A stretch of DNA of 64,000 nt from Zarea fungicola (Eukaryota > Ascomycota > Sordariomycetes > Hypocreales > Cordycipitaceae): the NCBI GenBank assembly GCA_900169235.1, contig FWCC01000190.1:91009-155008 (forward strand). The letters are read 5' to 3'. The position numbers and the translations under genes are program-made. Below are positions 57,409-64,000 of the stretch, piece after piece. Each line of letters begins with the position of its first letter. Positions within the stretch are counted from its first letter, which is position 1. The notes beneath the pieces are model-generated. The model was not told the origin of the DNA, did no database searches, and worked only from the letters and a program-made list of their open reading frames with translations.

Positions 57409-59821
57409 ATAGCTAAATGTACGGGACAAGGGGAAGATTGGAACGGCTGTGCAGATAAGACTTTGCACAGTCGGAGGGCCAGCTATGAACTCGGCGGTAG
57501 ATGATGCGGAAAATGGATTATGGTCTTTTTGGGGGATGAAAAAGACGCGGCGAGTCGAGCGGGTTGCGAGCAGAGAGCTTGTCGTGGTTCGTGAGTCACT
57601 GGAAGATGACGATGGAGAAATGTGAAAGTTTGGTGTTTCGCCAAATGCTGCAACTAATTAAACTAAAAGCACGTTCCCACCACGGTAATATTGACATAGG
57701 TACCTACCGCAGCAATAGTAATTTGCGGAGTATTACAAGTACTCCCCCTTCTCCACTTGCGTCTACATAGTTGGGTACTAAAAGGTAGGTATCTGCTTTG
57801 AACCGAGCCAATAAGCACCGTTCGTTAGAGGTGCAGACCGGGCGAAGACGCATAGCATCGTTTCATAATGTACGATCTACAGCCTGCTAGTTACATCAAA
57901 GATGTGGCTGCATTGAGCCTTCGGTAACCAGTTTTTCGCCAATGATGGGATGCACCTTGCTACAAACCTGGACTGTCAACTTGCTAGTTACTAGGTGATA
58001 GTCAATAAGGTGTAAGTCGCGCTCCTGTAATAAGAGGTCTGTAATTCATCTGACAGATGTTAAAATACCCAATAAGTCTAGCTGACAGAGACATCATTTT
58101 TACGCAATAAGATTTATGATCTCCCTAACATCTAGCCAGAGTGGTATCCCTAACTACCTATGTACTCTAACAGTTAACCATTTTTAAAAGCTCTCTCATT
58201 AAGTCTTCTTATTACTACTTGTAAGCCTTTTGATTATATTATAGCTGCTGGCCGTGCCCTATGGCTAGTAGCTTTCTTTATTTCTGGCGATCTCCCTGTT
58301 GTTGGTCTTGAAGTAACAGCAAAAGGGGTTTGCGATATCCTAAGTTGTCTATTACCATCCCTGTGGGGGCGTCAGTTGGGATTCGAGATCTCCATAGTTC
58401 CATAGGTAGATGGTTCTTTTCTTAGACGATAGCTAGGAGCCTGACTCTTTCTATTCCTTGTCCTAATATGACATTTCTGCTAGCGAAGTAGAGCTCAATC
58501 CAACTGCATAGGTTAGCCGGTCATGCAAAGTATCATTATTGGATGTGAAACTGGTAGAAAGAGACAAATAATCGAGATTTGAGAACAGTGGTCGAAGGTT
58601 CTTGCACTGTAGACAGTGCCAAACTCGAAATCATTCCCTGCAAGTAGCGTTTCGGCTTGGAATCGCTCCGCGCCCTCTTAAAGGATAATAACAAGGAGAA
58701 GAACATAAGTGATATCGAAAACAAATGCAAGATTCAAATTTGCATATCAGGTGATGTGGTGCACCCAGACAGAATCGCGAAGCAGTAAGCGGACAAGACT
58801 CTTGGAATGGCAATTTTACGTTACTATAGTAGACAGGCATTAGAAAAGACAAATAGTACCTTGATCAATTTTCGTTTATTTTAATTTTTATTGATTCAAT
58901 TGCTGGTGTATATAGAAAAAGATAAACTAGATAAGATGAAATATGCGTTACTGAACTCTGAGTACAGATGCCTTTCAAAACAGCGCGTGACATGTGTGGT
59001 GAGGCGCAGGTCTCTCAAATGATATGCGATGACTTCAAAAATGGGCAGTACAATTGTGTATAATAGCCCAATTTCGTGCCTCTACCTCAGTCAAATGCTT
59101 GTGGGAGTTCGAAAGTTGAGGGCAATTAGTAGTTCTACCAAGTTCGGGAGCGAGAATAAGCAAGGCAAAAGCTATGAGCGAGGATAAATGACAACAAGCC
59201 ATCTGAAATATAGTAGAAAAAGACTAGAGTCTGGAAGTCAAGTTTCCTTTTTTTCGGCAACTGATCGTACCCCGAGAAGACGATCAGTTACCCGTCAAAC
59301 CCAATGCTGTCTTTACGGTCGCCAGGGCTCTTTAATTGAGCACTGAGCTTAAAATATTCTCTTGAGGTACTCAATTATGGATGATATATCTACTCCGGAG
59401 GGGTTTGGAGGCTTCTAGTGCCTATATTGGCTGTGTGATACCAGTAATCATGGCTAGCATAGCGGTGAATGCATCACCAGTTCACCGTTGTATTCGATTG
59501 ACTGGTAGGAGCGTGCAGGATGCATCTCAACTATTTTTATCATAATTGGCACCAAGTTCAATAAACTCGAATAAATGGTTCGATCAGGTCGGATTCGGGG
59601 TTAATTTACGGGGCGCATTCTTCCCTACAATAAAAAAAAAGAGGTGTCGGCATACACTCCAGCCTCAAAAGTCAAAGCTACTGCTCATCAAAGTAAGTTC
59701 CAAAGCCTAGGAAATATGTATCTAGTATTGGAAACCCATGCAAGGAATCAGACCAAATCCATTTATTTAATTGGTTTTTCACCGTCCTGAATCAAACAGA
59801 AAAGAAGAAAAGAAGAAGAAA
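57409..59821. other. AT-rich region without supported genes; possible decayed repeat
   Basis: The first 400 bases are the promoter side of the Ufo1-like gene. About 57690-57800 is rich in AGGTA/TACCT words. From about 57990 to 58420 the sequence is TA-rich with many CTA/TAG words, as often seen in mutated transposon remains. No frame or terminal repeat could be recovered. A hairpin lies at 59259-59289. Confidence 0.4.
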
Positions 59822-59947
59822 ATGACGGTTAAGAGAGTACTGCCATTAGCGCTATGCGTGGTACAGGCTACGAGCCGGCCAAAGTCTCCCTCCAGTATCC
59901 AAACGATTATGTCGTTTTTCTTGGCACCAGATCGCTCATCCGAGTGA
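59822..59947 (+). CDS. Possible small peptide with signal-like start (41 aa)
   Basis: This ATG frame begins MTVKRVLPLALCVVQATS, which resembles a short secretion signal, and ends after 41 residues (FFLAPDRSSE). It has no recognisable family and sits in a gene-free AT-rich area. It could be chance, or the first exon of a larger unseen gene. Confidence 0.2.
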   Translation: MTVKRVLPLALCVVQATSRPKSPSSIQTIMSFFLAPDRSSE

Positions 59948-60352
59948 ACAATTCATTTGAGAGCTGAAATACGAAAGCCCAACGACTGCCAACACCATTG
60001 GAATGGTGCTGATTGACGTCGGATCAGATATTCTGAATCCATGGACAAGGCGGTTGAGGCGTGAGAGGAGTAAAAATGATATTAACTTTCCCACCAAGAA
60101 CACAGGTACACCAAAGAAAGAAAGAATACACCGTAGTCAGTCCAAAGTGTCTTAATGAGGCTAAAATATACCCGCCGCCGCTTCGGACTGGAACTACAAC
60201 AGCGGCAAAACGACGCTCAGGGCTTCTCTTCACACAGGTCTACGATATTAATGTATCCGGTGCCCACATCGTGACATACCAATTCAGGCCCCTCCTCCTT
60301 CAATTCAACGACTCTCGGGTCCTCTCTCCTCTCCATTGCCGGACTCTCGCAC

Positions 60353-60529
60353 ATGACAGCCGCCGCCGAGTCCTTCTTCCCCACACCGCCGCAACTCGCC
60401 GGGTGGCCCAAGCACATTGCGATCGAGACCATTGGCTACCGCTGCTCCAAGACGGAGCTGGGCATGCTGATGCTGGACTGGAAGCAAGACGGCTTCAGGG
60501 TCTTTAGTGAAGCCCTGGTTTGTGCGTGA
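60353..60529 (+). pseudogene. GC-rich coding-like fragment (58 codons)
   Basis: This short frame, MTAAAESFFPTPPQLAGWPK...CSKTELGMLMLDWKQDGFRVF, is clearly more GC-rich in its third positions than its surroundings and reads like real protein sequence. It stops after 58 codons, and nothing downstream continues it in any frame. I take it as a surviving piece of a gene, or a first exon. The family is not recognised. Confidence 0.35.
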
Positions 60530-63500
60530 CGGTGCTGGGAAACCGAGGGGAGAAGGCGATGCGGCGTATAGGTAACTACTGACACAATGGAGACGGGGCT
60601 AAGACGATTCTTGGTGTGGCCTAAGGGCATAGGGAGGGTGGTATTGGCAAGAGTATTAGAGAATATGGCCTTGTATCGTGGCAGATGGAAGCCATGGATT
60701 ATTTTCCCCCGAGACTGGGTCTAACTTGCTGAGATGGCAGCCAGCAACACGCGTGTCTTGAGATCATTTATGTATGTATGTTTCACGGCACTTTGGCAAC
60801 TTGTATCCAGCCGAAACTTGGCTCACATGTAAGCAGCAAGCTGTACTGTCCAGGACCAATTACCCCTCTTTCACAGACAAAACCTACATTGTAATTCCAC
60901 TACAATCACGTCTATATATGGGCAAAAGATGATGAGCTATAAATCGGGCTTGACAACTGCTACCTGTCGTCGGCCCTGGCCAGCTAATCGCTTTGTCTCA
61001 CAAAAAGTACTGACAGAAAAGTGAACAAGCCGTTATCGTATATGACAACTCGAGGTACATCTTTTTTACTGTTACATCTCCGTAAAAAAAAAGCAAAAAA
61101 AGAGCAAAGAGGAAGCCCCAATAACCAGTAGACATCTACCGACTTATGTACGCATGCGAGTTGCCGTCTGCTTCCCATTGTACTACGATCTCCTTGCCAC
61201 GCTGGCATCCCCCTTCCGCAACACCCGACGGTATTGCATATGGGTAGCCTGGAAAGACATTCCACCGCACTCCCCTCTTATTTAAGCATGTCTCTATCAG
61301 TAACTCTTTTCAAGCAAGACCCCTCCAGTACCGACAGCTTGGGCACCAAACGAAGCTAATATGCAGGGGAGTGGAGATGGGCTTGCAGGTGGCACAAATG
61401 TCAGGCAATAATGACAGGTGAGTGGTTGATAAGACCGATGGATACGGCAGTGAAAAAATAGGCAGCAGTTTGGGGGAGGCAAGGGAAGGGCCATTCAGCA
61501 AGCACAATGCTAACTTTTTGACGCTCTGGGCCATTTCAACTTGGCCGTGCCTGTGCAGCTTTTGTCCAGGCCCGCCATGGATACTGTGAGGGCATCGGGA
61601 ATCAACTAACTTTTTAATTACTTTTCTACCAAGTATAGCTGCACCTAGTTCTTAATGGGTAGAATTCTTGGCAGCGGACTACATGGTTACAGGGCGAGTC
61701 AGTTTTCTTGGTCTTCTGTGATTGCGGGCTAACTACTGCAATGTAGACAACAAGCCTAGTTTGCCGTCATCTTTTACTTCTGCTATTTTTAACGGACCTA
61801 CCGGCACAGCGGGACAGTAACGTGCACGTATTGAGTATCAGACTGGAAACACACCGCTCGGCTGGACGTGGTGTTTTTGGAGCCTTGAACGCTGATGTAG
61901 AGGGCAAAAAAGCAAGCTGTGTAATTAACAAAGAGAAATCCCAATACTGTCGTACCGGGGCTTTCAATACCAAACATCTGCAGCGGAGCAGTAACATACA
62001 TAATGTGGATATGCCAGCGTGGTATATGTAGCAATTGTTAAGATAGGGGAGAGAAAATCAGCTCACTCATACATGAATAGTCGGTCGTATTCCGGGCTTG
62101 ATCCAAGAGTGGGCATAATAAAACGGGCACCTTCTTTATCAGCCACTTTGAACCATTTACAGATATGGGAAATGTCTTTTGAAAGTGATAGATATGGCCC
62201 CGTATCACTTTTCTCTCCGTACAGAAGGTGGCCATGCAGATCAGCTGCTGTCGCTTAAGCTTCGACTTCCTTGGCGGTCCTAATCGATGTGGAATGATAC
62301 TGTGATGCGCTGGCGACAAAGGGCACTCCGTGAGTACTAGCTGGTGGACTGCGATGACAACCATGGTATCCCGCCTTGCATTAAAATAAAAAAGTAATTG
62401 GTCAAACTGGGATCTGACTAGACCCGACTTAGTGGCGACCAACCAGAGAGGAAACCGAAAGTGAATCTCCAGGCATCTGCCATTAGGGCCAACCTTGTCA
62501 CGAGATGGGCAGCTTGAACAAGAACTTGCCAAGTGAGATGGCTGCCCGAATCTTTGTGCGACATCTGTCACCGACAACTTGCCACTTGGAGAGAAAAGAA
62601 AAAAGAGAGAAAAAAAAGACTGTATTCTTACCAGCAACAAGACAGGTCACGTTTCTGTTTTGAAATAAGCGCCGATTCCGAGGCCGCTGATGACTGATAT
62701 GCGTACTGACAACTAAGTACCTAGTAGTGAGCCACTCCTCAGCCTCGCTCCGACTATGTACATAGGTCGACAGCGCATTGGCCGCAACGGCCCGGGAATT
62801 TGGAAACCACGAGGTCTCCAGCCCAGCGTTCCAACGGTCGGCGGTCTCACTTGCAAGTTTCAGTGTCACGGGCTAGGTATTAAAGGGGGCCGTATCATGT
62901 AGCGAGAAAGATGCGGTGAAAGAAGAACGGGGTGGGCGGCAGCGGCGGCTGGCTGAAATAATCTATCCCGTGTCTGTCACCAATTTTTCACTGTCTTGTC
63001 AGTTAACTTTGAAGAAGGGTGCCCTGAAATACTTCTCAATAGGTTCATGGCTACTATATTAATTATGAATGTTCTTGGTGATGTGCTGGCATCTCATTAT
63101 GTCCGTATCAACAGAGTGGAGGCTGGTGTACGAGCTTGTTACTTGGTGTGGTCCGGAGCAAGGAGATGCCACTGCTGATGCACAAGGAGTAACCGTGGCC
63201 AACTTGCAAGTGGCGTATTTTTCGCAATGATGTGCACTAGCGCTGTAGGGGTCCGTTTCCGCGTTTCTTTCCCTGGTTTTGCGTAGCAAATCTACAATGT
63301 GTTGCTCTACACGATGATCTTGTTCAAGAGAGCACAGGCTACTCCAGCGACTAGGACAGAGCCTGGAGGCTGAATGTACTTAGCACAGCCTTGACAAGAC
63401 TTCGGTCCGTTAAACGGACACTAAAACAGAGCGGATTTTTTGCACATCATCCCAGTAATAACAGCCATTGGGATGTATGGACGGATAGTGGAATTGACCA

Positions 63501-64000
63501 GGGTCAGGCCGTTTCATCTTCTGTTTTCTTTTCTTTTTGTTCTTCTCTTCCGTGTGCGTCGGCTCTTCGCATGGGTGAGTTTTCTTTGAAAATCGAGGTT
63601 TTGTCTTTTCTTACCCATAGCCCTCGTAGCCACTCCTCGCTCAAGTTCCAACCCAGCATAGTACTGGTAAATTAGCACTGGAAATGCAGCCCGGGGCTAC
63701 GAAACTGTAAGCTAGGATCGGGATGGAACAGGCAGACGGCCCGGGCTGGAGCTGTGGGCGGGGCGAGGCGTCGGCAGCTTCCCACTGTGGCTGGTCGAAG
63801 CTCAAAGCGGAGAAAGAAGTCCAAAACAACTGGGAAACGCCTCGGTCAAGTTGCCAGTCCCTCCTCGTCCAGCAGAGAGAGTGGGCTCTGCACAAGACAG
63901 ACTGTTCCACCATGCTGGTACGCTACTTGTAGAAAGGTGGGCTGGGGTTGAGTAGGCACGAGTGGCATGCAGGTAGGCGGGCATGTGGGTGACAAAAAAA
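60530..64000. other. Gene-poor right end
   Basis: No gene could be supported. Longer minus-strand open frames between 62038 and 62869 have no recognisable motif. The sequence is AT-rich with poly-A/T tracts, and the final 300 bp are more GC-rich but non-coding in appearance. A gene may start just beyond the window. Confidence 0.4.

Noticed and set aside
57990..58420. Decayed transposon
   Set aside because: The TA-rich composition suggests mutated repeat DNA, but I could find no terminal repeats, target-site duplication or coding motif, so it is not called as a mobile element.
62038..62869. Two overlapping minus-strand frames of 200 and 123 codons
   Set aside because: No motif is recognisable, Phe/Ser low-complexity patches are present and the third positions are AT-rich. 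They are probably chance frames.
1..64000. tRNA, rRNA or CRISPR features
   Set aside because: I looked for GGTTCGANNCC-like B boxes with matching A boxes and for regularly spaced repeats on both strands and found none convincing. A tRNAscan run would be decisive.

Overview
The window reads as chromosomal DNA of a filamentous ascomycete (Pezizomycotina). It is most likely a sordariomycete, and Hypocreales is my best guess. Evidence: genes carry one to three short introns of roughly 50-210 bp with GT...AG ends and CTAAC-type branch sites. The gene set is typical of filamentous fungi: an EglC-type GPI-anchored GH17 glucanase, an arg-2 type carbamoyl-phosphate synthase small subunit, hamartin/TSC1 and TAH18. 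Intergenic spacers contain AGGTA/TACCT-rich stretches. No bacterial, plasmid, phage or CRISPR features were seen.

Layout. From 0.3 to 30.8 kb is a dense block of conserved genes: SAC1 (+), a large unrecognised C-terminally hydrophobic protein (-), a KE4-type ZIP transporter (-), eglC (-), tsc1 (-), a DJ-1/PfpI-like protein (+), an acinus-like SAP/RRM protein (+), arg2 (-), ETF beta (-), a Gcs1-type ArfGAP (-) and a two-RRM RGG protein (-). From 30.8 to 39.8 kb is a looser, AT-richer stretch. It holds relics of a phosphotransferase and an F-box-like gene, an intact spliced TAH18, and an unrecognised gene with an apparent frameshift in an A8 run. A membrane-anchored aspartic-protease-like protein that lacks the first catalytic Asp lies at 39.8-42.7 kb (-). 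About 8 kb with no supportable gene follows. A secreted Ser/Thr-rich repeat protein (+, 50.7-52.9 kb) and an Ufo1-like F-box protein with ubiquitin-interacting motifs (-, 53.8-57.4 kb) are convergent. The last 6.6 kb is AT-rich and essentially gene-free.

Functional links are loose, as expected for a fungal chromosome. There is no secondary-metabolite cluster and no operon-like defence or conflict system. Membrane trafficking and lipid signalling (SAC1, Gcs1), TOR signalling (TSC1), mitochondrial metabolism (arg2, ETF beta), Fe-S assembly (TAH18), zinc transport, and cell wall or surface proteins (EglC, the repeat protein, the protease-like protein) are each represented once. Exon boundaries were derived by hand from frame continuity and splice consensus. 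Where the start codon depends on splicing (tsc1, ZIP, arg2, ETF beta, Gcs1, the protease-like gene and the Ufo1-like gene), the reasoning is in the entry.
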